DNA from: an uncultured Bacteroidales bacterium
GTDB lineage: Bacteria; Bacteroidota; Bacteroidia; Bacteroidales; UBA932
Length of the DNA stretch: 64,000 nt
NCBI GenBank assembly: GCA_934725575.1
Contig: CAKVCK010000001.1
Coordinates: 62,001 to 126,000 of the forward strand
Direction of reading: 5' to 3'
Shown here: positions 20,101-27,437 of the stretch, one piece after another
How the letters are laid out: each line of letters starts with the position of its first letter
How positions within the stretch are numbered: position 1 is the stretch's first letter
Notes under the pieces: generated by a model
What the model saw: the letters and a program-made list of their open reading frames with translations, nothing else
What the model was told of the DNA's origin: nothing
Database searches by the model: none
Translations under genes and position numbers: made by a program

Positions 20101-21209
20101 CGCCAACTTGTGAATGAATTATCTGTCCGGTTCCATCTTGACAGTCCGCCGCCTTCCGTGCCTATCCAGAGGTTCCCGTCGCCATCCTCAGTGAACGCGC
20201 TGACTATAGGGTAGTTCAATCCCCCGGGAGTCGGCTCCATATACCAGACATTATTGTCGTGGAATGTCTGATACGCCAATTTCCCGCCATAGGTCCCTAT
20301 CCAGACACCACCGTCAGGATCCGGGTATATGGACCACACGGAGTTGTTCGGAAGCGAGCATTTGTCAAGAAGGCTGGAGACCAACAGTTTAGTCTCGCCG
20401 GAGGCGATGTCGATAAGCAGGAGTCCTGACTGGGTGGCCACCCATACGATGCCGTCAGAATCAATGTAAAGTTCCTTTGCGTCGCTGGACTTGCCATAAC
20501 TCTCCGGCAGGTTGAAAGTACCGACCAGCTCACCGTTCTTGCCATACACGAAAAGTCCGTTCCGCCTCGTCTGGACATAGACGTACCTGCTGTCCTCGAC
20601 CACGTCCGAGATCACTGCGTTCTCATCATCGCCTACCGTGGCGAAATCCACATATCCCCCATCCTCGACACGGAACAGCTTATTATAGGCACCGACATAG
20701 ACATTACCCGCGGAACAAGAAAGATGAAGCGACATCGGAGACACACGCACCGTGTCCGGAAGAGGATAAGCCCCCTCCTTTCCGCCGTTCCCGTAACGGA
20801 TGACATTGTCGTTGAGAATCAGCCAAAGGCCTCCTTTCATATCGGGATCAATGGCTCCGACATCACCAGCCAAAGACAGGGAAAATTCCTGCCGCAGATA
20901 ATCGAATGCGTACAGCCCGACGCTTGTAGCGACATAGATCCGGCCATTCTCATCCCTAACCAGCTTGCGGTAATCAGCAGGAAGACGATTCGGGCTGGGC
21001 ACGGCCATATTCTCGAAAGAATGTCCGTTGAACATAAACAAGGCATCCGTGCCGCTGAACCATATCCTACCGACGGTGTCTTTGACGACACTGTTAATGC
21101 CTCCGTAATAGGAGGTTTCCGGCATTTGATGGAAACGATAATTCCTGATGTCGATGGCATACGATGACACCGACACCAGAAATGACAATATGATCGCAAA
21201 CAGTTTCAT
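17142..21209 (-). CDS. Hybrid two-component system regulator of the PUL
   Basis: A 1,355-residue one-protein signalling system. Signal peptide (1-18); periplasmic sensor of two beta-propellers built from Reg_prop repeats (about 30-640, with recurring GxxWIGT blades); Y_Y_Y domain (about 690-765, ending PGRYTFQMKAANNDG); one membrane helix (about 774-796); histidine kinase with phospho-acceptor His832 in SISHDLKTP; ATPase domain (about 930-1055); receiver domain with Asp1152 in VITDLVMPEADG; AraC-type DNA-binding domain (about 1255-1350). Such proteins bind an oligosaccharide and activate the adjacent PUL. A TATCTTTG box lies just upstream, so it probably has its own start of transcription, with the four enzyme genes following in the same transcript. 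Confidence 0.95.
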   Translation of the reverse strand: MKLFAIILSFLVSVSSYAIDIRNYRFHQMPETSYYGGINSVVKDTVGRIWFSGTDALFMFNGHSFENMAVPSPNRLPADYRKLVRDENGRIYVATSVGLYAFDYLRQEFSLSLAGDVGAIDPDMKGGLWLILNDNVIRYGNGGKEGAYPLPDTVRVSPMSLHLSCSAGNVYVGAYNKLFRVEDGGYVDFATVGDDENAVISDVVEDSRYVYVQTRRNGLFVYGKNGELVGTFNLPESYGKSSDAKELYIDSDGIVWVATQSGLLLIDIASGETKLLVSSLLDKCSLPNNSVWSIYPDPDGGVWIGTYGGKLAYQTFHDNNVWYMEPTPGGLNYPIVSAFTEDGDGNLWIGTEGGGLSRWNRTDNSFTSWRQGAGGDNALPSNMIKKLRPVGKLMYAAAFNGGVSVIDMGTGKVTPMPLFKPGTRQPLAVYDFEPEGDSGFWLTDPDVELMFWDRRTGNVENIIFKDESGRKIRLRVETLFHDANGNLWLMTHDGIYVMDPRTRVFTARYYLSDQPHATNNICCFCRTSTSGVWFGTRGGGVNMLAPDGTYRNYNSNDDGDFINRTVFGILEDPASGDVWMSTDAGLFRYSHKEGSIRRAGIDIPNRCGAYYVRSCYRTTGGEMLFGGTNGFIMFNPERFRTNPLKPRVYFTSLSVNDHLVHPGENGWPLRQAVATLDGQRGRSSVIRLSSRQSNFDIGFSCDSYLEQDRNTYSYRMLGISDKWTVLPKNQQYVRFVNVRPGRYTFQMKAANNDGVWGDRVSSLTFKVRPYPLLSPVAYLVYVVLLLLSVYYVWSYMTRRKMLEQQLELEKDKEKNLQELTQARLNFFTSISHDLKTPLTLVIDPLKQLETLIPEDAPYRNYVELISKNVVRIQHMISQLLKFRQIETLKLPMDRKPGDIVRFVDNIFSLFEFYAGKHQIETEFISQVDSFHTRFDYDVIEKVFTNLFSNAVKYTTENGYVSVRVSRTASENVPRTDVPVDSVWLSFVVTNSGKDIPEEKYTSIFEPFNGDGAVKTGFDSHTGLGLAIVKELVNDLNGCISVHSADSTVTFTVILPFVPCGEDAEDMSVGEGQAYDYATSEIDSMLSDMDGQISLSERKGRKPYDILVIEDDSQLRNYLEQRLSPYYNVYTAINGLDGLAKVEKIMPQIVITDLVMPEADGFEVCRGIRSNIKTSHIPIIALSALGENQNAGIEALECEANVFIDKPVNIEFLHKQISNLIKNQNRLKELYSKKFIAEPSRIAISSVDEELLKKAVDFIEKNLENEDYSVDDFVSDMAIGRTRLYQKLNDLTGMSIKEFILDIRLKRASQLLTESDYTVAEISTMTGFANPKYFSVCFKRHFGQSPTEFKMNPDAE

Positions 21210-21233
21210 ATCTTATGTGGTGATATCCTGTCA

Positions 21234-21241
21234 CAAAGATA
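21234..21241 (-). promoter_or_regulatory. Minus-7 box upstream of the hybrid regulator gene
   Basis: TATCTTTG on the minus strand (21241-21234) fits TAnnTTTG and would place a transcript start near 21227, about 18 bases before the ATG at 21209. No clear TTTG was found at the -33 distance, so the call is tentative. Confidence 0.4.
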
Positions 21242-21261
21242 AAGAAAACTATTCAGAATCA

Positions 21262-22842
21262 TTATTTCACGGAGACTTCCGAAAGCTTCAACCATCCATC
21301 GGACGTATATTCACCTTTCGCGGATGTGAATATGCCGATCTTTTTGTCAGCGGACGCATCGTCCACGATCCCTACGGCCCAGACATACTTCCCGGCCGGC
21401 ACACCGTCCGGATTCACCGTGAACGAATACTGCTTCGGAGAGCCTTTCGTCCATTCGTGAGGCTGCGCGCTCTCGTCGTAGAACATCTTGACAACCTTTT
21501 CGCCGGAAGGGTCAAGAAGGGCGAACGCAACCTTGTACTTGTCCACAAACGGTTTGAAGTTGGTAGGGCAATAAGCGTAGCCGACGTTGGCCCATTTATG
21601 GGTTATCTCTGAATGCTGTCCGGCAGACAGTTCCTTAGGCAGGATGACCTTCGCGGGATAAAGCCTGTAGTTGCCGTCCTTTATGAACTGCTCCATAAGG
21701 TCATAGGCCTCGTTGAACCAAGACCAGGTCTCGCTCACGGTCACATTATCGTTGTAGCGGAAGTCCATCATATTCGCCCTGGCCTCGCGCGCCATATCAA
21801 ACTCACCCTTGCGGACATCAGCCCAATCCTTATATTTCTCTGATTCCCAACGCATAGGGGCATCTCCGTGAGAAGCCTTGACCCAGCCTCCCTCAGCGAT
21901 GATCGGAACAATATAGCGGTACTTCGCGGCGATGTTCTTCTCCCAAGTGCCGTAATAGGTCTTCATTCCGAACGCACCGCTTCCGATGCCGAATCCTTTG
22001 TTCACAGCCGATTGCACCATATCCTCCGAATCAGGATTGACCCCGTCCGTGGTGGAGCCGAGAGAACGATGGTAGTTTATGAATATAGGAATCTTGAACT
22101 CCTTGGCGAAAAGAGACGTGACCCACTCGAACACAGGCTTCTTAGGTGTCTCGTCACCAGTGGAGTAGATGCAGCTGTGATACTCGCCCCATTTTCCGAT
22201 TCCGACTCCGTGCACGAATTCATAATGATCAGGATCATTGATCTCCTGAGCGAAATCGTGGACGAACTTCTCATAGCACTTCTGGAACACAGGATCATCC
22301 GGGTACGGAGTCCAGACCTTCATCGATCCGGTCTGGGTCTCATAGCCCTTGGCTCCCTTGTCCCGGATATAGAGCGGAGAGCAGAACTCGTGCTTGTCAC
22401 GGCTGTCGATGGCATAACCAAAGCCAACCCTCATATTGCGCTTGCGGGCCTCTGCGATAAGACTCTTGTAACGCTGGGCATAGACAGTATTGCAGCCATC
22501 CTGCCAGACATACACACCCTCTTCAGGATTAAGTTGCGCCCAAGTGGTCCTGATCAGAAGAGTGGTGGCATAACTTGTGACATCCACAGGACCTACCGAC
22601 GACTCCATAGAGTCATATCTCGTCCAAAAATCAGAAAGGTCGTTTCCAAGCCCGGCATAGAGAACCCAGCCGCAAAGAGGATTGCGAAGGACTGTGGTCT
22701 TGTCCGGGGTTATATTCATTGTCACATAGTTGTCAGGATCACGAGACGGATCCTCCTCTCCTTTTGATCCGGAGCAGGAGGCGAAGAGCAAAGCCGCAGC
22801 TGCACCGGCCAGTATGGTACGAATGTTCAATTTCATATTCAT
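21262..22842 (-). CDS. PUL lipoprotein with a DUF4832-like putative glycoside hydrolase domain (copy 1)
   Basis: A 526-residue lipoprotein: signal with lipobox FASC (Cys23), start either M1 or M3. The body begins with VLRNPLCGWVLYAG and resembles GH42/DUF4832-type TIM-barrel proteins. Conserved acidic residues are Glu220 in GIGKWGEYH and Glu317 in PIIAEGGW, placed as an acid/base and nucleophile pair would be in clan GH-A. A C-terminal beta domain (about 390-526) ends SDGWLKLSEVSVK. It is homologous to the next gene and to the C-terminal third of the GH3 fusion in this PUL. Divergent features (VHGVGIG for DAYGLG, AEGG for MEGG) suggest a different substrate or a binding role. Catalysis is inferred, not established. 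Confidence 0.7.
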   Translation of the reverse strand: MNMKLNIRTILAGAAAALLFASCSGSKGEEDPSRDPDNYVTMNITPDKTTVLRNPLCGWVLYAGLGNDLSDFWTRYDSMESSVGPVDVTSYATTLLIRTTWAQLNPEEGVYVWQDGCNTVYAQRYKSLIAEARKRNMRVGFGYAIDSRDKHEFCSPLYIRDKGAKGYETQTGSMKVWTPYPDDPVFQKCYEKFVHDFAQEINDPDHYEFVHGVGIGKWGEYHSCIYSTGDETPKKPVFEWVTSLFAKEFKIPIFINYHRSLGSTTDGVNPDSEDMVQSAVNKGFGIGSGAFGMKTYYGTWEKNIAAKYRYIVPIIAEGGWVKASHGDAPMRWESEKYKDWADVRKGEFDMAREARANMMDFRYNDNVTVSETWSWFNEAYDLMEQFIKDGNYRLYPAKVILPKELSAGQHSEITHKWANVGYAYCPTNFKPFVDKYKVAFALLDPSGEKVVKMFYDESAQPHEWTKGSPKQYSFTVNPDGVPAGKYVWAVGIVDDASADKKIGIFTSAKGEYTSDGWLKLSEVSVK

Positions 22843-22848
22843 AAAATA

Positions 22849-24417
22849 TTATTTGACAATAACTTCGGCCACTTTCAGCCATTTATCGGCGGAAAGTTCG
22901 CCTCTTGTGGCAAGCTCGATGGCAGGGGTGTTGTCCTTTTCCGTGTTGACGATGGCGACGGCCCAGACATAGTCACCGGCAGGCACCTTGACTGTGAAGT
23001 CAGTCTTGTAGTCGAAAGACTTCGAGCCGGTCCACACCGAAGGCTCGCAATTCTCATCCACCTGAACCTGAACGGCTTTGCCGCTCTTGTCAAGCAGCGC
23101 GAACGCCACCTTGTAACGATAGTTCCACTGCGGGATGTTGTTCGGGAAATACCCCCATCCTATGTTCTTCCAACGGTGTGCGAGAGACACTTTCGTCCCA
23201 GACGACACGGATTCCGGAACGCTCACCTGCTCTGGATAGATCCTGTAGCCTCCTTCGGAGATGAACTGCTGGACGAGGGAGAACGCATCCTCGAACCACG
23301 ATGTGGTCTCGTCTCCGACACGGAAATCCATCATATTGACCTTGGCGACCTTGCAATCGTCATACTCACCTTGACGGACATCCTCAGGATGGCCTTTGCG
23401 ATAGCCTCTGGAGTCGTTCCAGTAACTGTGCTGGTTCACAATCCAGCCACCTTCCATTATTATCGGACGCTTGTACATCCAAGTGGCGGCATAGGCGCGC
23501 TCCCAATCCCTGTAATAGTCGGACATTCCGAAAGCGTCCTGTCTAAGGCTGTAGCCTTTGCTGACAGCGAGGTTCAGAAGTTTCTCGCTGTTAGGGTTCG
23601 CGGACCCGTCACTCGCAGGATGGCCAATCACCCTATGATAATTGATCGCAAGAGGAACCTTGGTGAAGTTCTTCGAGTACACATCGGTGATCCAGTCCAT
23701 AACCTCATACTTAAGACGCTCAGTGTTCTCGGTGACAGCGTTGCCGTTCTCATAGACGACATTGTGCCCCTCACCCCATTTTCCGAGGCCGTAGGCATCG
23801 ATGAAAGCCGTAGTCTCCGGATCATTGAAATCCTTCGCAAGCTCCTCGATGAACTTAGCATAGTACCGCTGGAAGACCGGATCCTGAGGGTAAGGGGTCT
23901 TCCTCAAAGGATAGTTGGCGTTCTCCAACCAATATGTGGCCCCGTTATCGAACACGAAAGAAGGCGTGTTCTCGCCCTGGTCACGTCCGTCCACAACCAC
24001 ACGGAAAGCGATCGGCAGCCCTCTGTCAAGGGCTCCGTGGATCATCTTGTACAATTTCGTGGACGGGTCACGCCAAGCGTACACACCGTCGGAAGGGTTG
24101 AACGTCCTCCAACTCGTCCTGATGTAGCAGGCCGACGCATAGTCGATGACCCGGACATTCTTTCCCAACTCCGACACGTAAACCTCCCTGTCCCAGTACG
24201 ACGGGTCACCCGAAGCGCTCCCATACATCACCCAGCCGTTGAGCGGGTTATGCAGGACGGTCTTCTTGTCCACATTGAACTTGACAACCTTCAGGTCGGA
24301 AGGCGCGTCCGGGCTGTCACCTCCGGGATTGTCTTTCGAGCAACAGCACAAAGAGCACAGCGCAAAAAGCGCCGTGCCCATCAATGCCGCACCTGAAAAT
24401 ATTTTTTTCAGATTCAT
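22849..24417 (-). CDS. PUL lipoprotein with a DUF4832-like putative glycoside hydrolase domain (copy 2)
   Basis: 522 residues with a lipoprotein signal rich in cysteines (CSLCCC, lipid Cys within 21-26). The catalytic-like region has LHNPLNGWVMYG (55-66), YIRTSW (98-103), FRVVVDGRDQGENTP, Glu216 in GLGKWGEGH, INYHR near 260, and Glu322 in IIMEGGW, followed by a beta-rich domain with HRWKNIGWGYFPNN. It is closer to the GH3-fused copy than to its neighbour: DAYGLGKWGE and IIMEGGW are identical in both. Six bases separate it from copy 1. Probably surface or periplasmic. No characterised family is asserted; the two glutamates in a TIM-barrel-like context point to retaining glycosidase chemistry. 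Confidence 0.7.
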   Translation of the reverse strand: MNLKKIFSGAALMGTALFALCSLCCCSKDNPGGDSPDAPSDLKVVKFNVDKKTVLHNPLNGWVMYGSASGDPSYWDREVYVSELGKNVRVIDYASACYIRTSWRTFNPSDGVYAWRDPSTKLYKMIHGALDRGLPIAFRVVVDGRDQGENTPSFVFDNGATYWLENANYPLRKTPYPQDPVFQRYYAKFIEELAKDFNDPETTAFIDAYGLGKWGEGHNVVYENGNAVTENTERLKYEVMDWITDVYSKNFTKVPLAINYHRVIGHPASDGSANPNSEKLLNLAVSKGYSLRQDAFGMSDYYRDWERAYAATWMYKRPIIMEGGWIVNQHSYWNDSRGYRKGHPEDVRQGEYDDCKVAKVNMMDFRVGDETTSWFEDAFSLVQQFISEGGYRIYPEQVSVPESVSSGTKVSLAHRWKNIGWGYFPNNIPQWNYRYKVAFALLDKSGKAVQVQVDENCEPSVWTGSKSFDYKTDFTVKVPAGDYVWAVAIVNTEKDNTPAIELATRGELSADKWLKVAEVIVK

Positions 24418-24427
24418 ATTCAGAATA

Positions 24428-25696
24428 TTATTCGCCTCGTTTTTCCATCCATATCCTCATATTGCGGAGGTCGAATATGATGAAGTTCGTACCGCTTGGA
24501 ACCTTGAAGTAGTTTCCGCGGAGGTAGGAACCGCCTTCCATATCCATCCACTTGCCCATTGTCACGCTCTGGTCATAATTCGTGCCAGTCCATACAGGAG
24601 CGAACACGTATGAGTTGTTCGTGTTGTAGGCGTTGCCATCATTGAACCCATCCACCTTGAGGCTGGAGATGATGGCGAAGTCGGTACGTCCTGAACCGAG
24701 CACATTACCGGTATAGACAAGGATCTGAGGATCCGCGAGGGAGACGGTACACTTGAGGTCCTTGCCTGCGGCGGACCAGCCCACGGACTCTCCACGTCCA
24801 TAGATCTTATCGACTGTTGTTGTGATGTTGGCGTGACCATTGTCACCATCTGTAGGTGTCTTATGGTTAGGCTGCCAAGTCACCGTGAACGGCTTGAGAT
24901 CCGTGGCCGGAGAATAGATGGTCGCTTTCGCCGTCTTCATATCAACCACAACACGGTACTGTCCGGCGGAAGTGATATTCCAGGCGAACGGAGTCTCAGT
25001 CATCGTGATGTCAACTGTCTGGCCATCCTTCAGGGCTGTGGAGCCATCCTTTGGGGCGATATAGTACCTTACACCTTCATACTCGACAGGGATCTGCAGG
25101 TCACCGATGGTGAGGTCGCCGAGCCAGGCGAACTGGAACTCGTTCTCCAAAGTCCTTGAGATTTCCTCCTCATCTACCGCGGTGCCGCCCACGAACATCT
25201 TGTCCGCATCGAACACGGTGACCTTGATAGGTGTGACAACAATCTGGACAGTACGCACTTCCGGCATCTCAAACGTAGAGCCACCCTCCCACTGCGCGGT
25301 GACACGGAACTCAAGGGTGAACTGCTTGTTCACAGGAAGCCCCCATCTTTCGGTAGCCCAGGTATTGAGCTGCTCAACGGTAAAACTCTGGCTGAACTCA
25401 CCCGGATCCATATCGGTACGGATCACGGTCTTTGAGCCGAAGTTGTTTCCGAGGACATCAAGTTTGGTCTCGTATGAGATCATATAGTCATCACCCATAT
25501 TCCTGGCCTCTGTCCAACTGAAGGTGACAGCGTCTTTCTTCAGGTTCTCCTCCAGGAGGACCACATCCTCAGACGATGCGGTCAGCGTGAGGTTCTCGTC
25601 CACCGGATCGATGTCGTGATCCATCGGATCCCATTGGCAGGACATAGCGGCAGCCGCAACGGCAAGCATTGACAACGCCTTATTAATATATTTCAT
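24428..25696 (-). CDS. SusE-like outer-membrane glycan-binding lipoprotein
   Basis: About 422 residues from the ATG at 25696, chosen because it starts a clean lipoprotein signal (MKYINKALSMLAVAAAAMSC, lipid Cys20); an ATG four codons earlier is also possible. The N-terminal domain (LTLTASSEDVVLLEE, VTFSWTEA) matches the SusE immunoglobulin-like domain, followed by further beta domains. It lies directly after susD, the usual SusE/F position. Expected role: surface binding of the target glycan next to the SusCD transporter. The sequence does not show which sugar is bound. Confidence 0.82.
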   Translation of the reverse strand: MKYINKALSMLAVAAAAMSCQWDPMDHDIDPVDENLTLTASSEDVVLLEENLKKDAVTFSWTEARNMGDDYMISYETKLDVLGNNFGSKTVIRTDMDPGEFSQSFTVEQLNTWATERWGLPVNKQFTLEFRVTAQWEGGSTFEMPEVRTVQIVVTPIKVTVFDADKMFVGGTAVDEEEISRTLENEFQFAWLGDLTIGDLQIPVEYEGVRYYIAPKDGSTALKDGQTVDITMTETPFAWNITSAGQYRVVVDMKTAKATIYSPATDLKPFTVTWQPNHKTPTDGDNGHANITTTVDKIYGRGESVGWSAAGKDLKCTVSLADPQILVYTGNVLGSGRTDFAIISSLKVDGFNDGNAYNTNNSYVFAPVWTGTNYDQSVTMGKWMDMEGGSYLRGNYFKVPSGTNFIIFDLRNMRIWMEKRGE

Positions 25697-25726
25697 AACT
25701 ATCATCAATTAATTTAATATAATCCA

Positions 25727-27418
25727 TTAATATCCAGGGTTCTGAGGGAACTCGCTGCCTCTGTTGGCATCGAGGATCTCCTGAGGAATCGGCCAAAGGG
25801 TGAAGTGCTCGTCAAACTGATCGGCGATGGTCGGGTTGTACTTCTTCACACGGGCCACAAACACATCGGCTCCCATTCTCTCAAGGGTGAACCGGCGGCT
25901 CTCCTCACCGACCATCTCGCGGATGCGTTCGTTAAGAAGCTCGTCCACAGTAACTTCCGAAGCGTCAAGGTTTCTCACTTTGGCTCTCTTTCTGATGACG
26001 TTGAGAGCATCTGCCGCCTTCTGCGTGTCGCCCATTCCAAGATAGGCCTCCGCAAGGTGAAGATAAGTCTCACCGAGACGACACTTCATACGATCCTTGT
26101 ACGAACCGGTAAGCTGAAGGTTGTCCTCTTTTCCGAAGAAGAACTTGGTGAGCGCAGGGAAAAGCTGGCCGGTTGACCAAGTCTTGTCGGTGATCTCACA
26201 TTTCTTACCGAGGGACGCTGTGATGAGAGGGTTGTTGTAATACCAGTCTCTCTTTATGCTGTACTTGGAGTTACGCATATCACCATCCTCGAAGATACCG
26301 TTCTCAGACGCTCCGGACACAGCGCAGTCGTCAAGTGTGGCGCTTGTGTTCTTCGTGCCGATCCACCATTTCATTGGGGAGATCTGGGCGAGTCCACGTC
26401 CGCCGAGCGAGTCCGCGAGGGCAAAACCATTGATGGCGAAGTACTGAGGATTCCAGGCGCGGCGTGTCCAGTCATCAGAGTTAGTGCCGCCGCCGACTGT
26501 CTTGTACTCGAACTGCATGACCCAGATGCTCTCGGTGTTGCCGCTGGTACGGTTCTGATTGTTCTCGATGAACATATCGCTGAACGCGTCACCCTTCTCG
26601 TTCTTGCTCGCGCCGAAACGGGCGGTGTTGAGAGCGAAGTACTTGCTGTCGATCACCTTGTTGGCGCACTTGGCGGCCTCCTCGAAGCAGGTCTTGTCGT
26701 TTGTAAGATGTCCCTGGAAGTTGTACATCTCGCTGAGGAGGTGATAAGCGGCCCAGCAGGTGAGCTTTCCGGTCTTCACCTTGTCAGGATCGGTAGGAAG
26801 GTTCGCTGCGGCGAAAGTGAAGTCATCGATGATGTGCTGGAGGACTTCCTCCTTAGGGTCTCTTGTGAAAGAGAGCTTGAAAGGATTCTCGATGGTCTCC
26901 ACCCACGGAACGTCACCATAAAGGTAAACAAGTGACCTATAGGCATAAGCGCGGAAGAACCTTGCGGTGGCAAGAGCGATCTGCTTATCCTCCGGATAGT
27001 CCCAGTTGGTGTTCTTCTCCGCATAGATCAGGATCTCGTTGGCAGAAGCGATGAGGTTGTAGGACCAGTTCCAGTAAGACCTCACGAAACGGGTCGCAGA
27101 TGTGAGCGTAAGGTCAGCGAAAGGAGTAAGGGAACCATCCTTGGCACCGTTCTGGTCCACGATGTCAGTGGCAATCTGGAGAGCCTCGTAGGCGCAGGCC
27201 GCACCGTGCATATAAGCGCCGCTCTCACCCCAAGTGTTGTACTCTGAGCGGGCGATGGAATACAAACCATTGCATCCGGTCTCGAATCCCATTGAACTTG
27301 TGTATGTGTTGTCCGGAGCGAGAGAACTCTTGAGATCCTCATCAAGAAATCCGCTGCAGGAAGCCAAGGCTGCCACCGCGATGGCGGCGAGGCCGGACTT
27401 TAATATATTCGTTTTCAT
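25727..27418 (-). CDS. susD: SusD/RagB family nutrient-binding outer-membrane lipoprotein
   Basis: About 563 residues from the ATG at 27418, which gives a lipoprotein signal MKTNILKSGLAAIAVAALASC. The open frame extends upstream but reads into the susC gene. An ATG at 27436, overlapping the susC stop, would add six residues. Family features: CSGFLDEDLKS at the mature N terminus, TPR-like helical region, NLPTDPDKVKTGKLTCWAAYHLLSEMY block and a C terminus with RMGADVFVARVKKYNP and LWPIPQEILDANRG. It forms the lid of the SusC channel and binds the oligosaccharide at the cell surface. Confidence 0.93.
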   Translation of the reverse strand: MKTNILKSGLAAIAVAALASCSGFLDEDLKSSLAPDNTYTSSMGFETGCNGLYSIARSEYNTWGESGAYMHGAACAYEALQIATDIVDQNGAKDGSLTPFADLTLTSATRFVRSYWNWSYNLIASANEILIYAEKNTNWDYPEDKQIALATARFFRAYAYRSLVYLYGDVPWVETIENPFKLSFTRDPKEEVLQHIIDDFTFAAANLPTDPDKVKTGKLTCWAAYHLLSEMYNFQGHLTNDKTCFEEAAKCANKVIDSKYFALNTARFGASKNEKGDAFSDMFIENNQNRTSGNTESIWVMQFEYKTVGGGTNSDDWTRRAWNPQYFAINGFALADSLGGRGLAQISPMKWWIGTKNTSATLDDCAVSGASENGIFEDGDMRNSKYSIKRDWYYNNPLITASLGKKCEITDKTWSTGQLFPALTKFFFGKEDNLQLTGSYKDRMKCRLGETYLHLAEAYLGMGDTQKAADALNVIRKRAKVRNLDASEVTVDELLNERIREMVGEESRRFTLERMGADVFVARVKKYNPTIADQFDEHFTLWPIPQEILDANRGSEFPQNPGY

Positions 27419-27437
27419 ATTTCTGATAATATTCATA

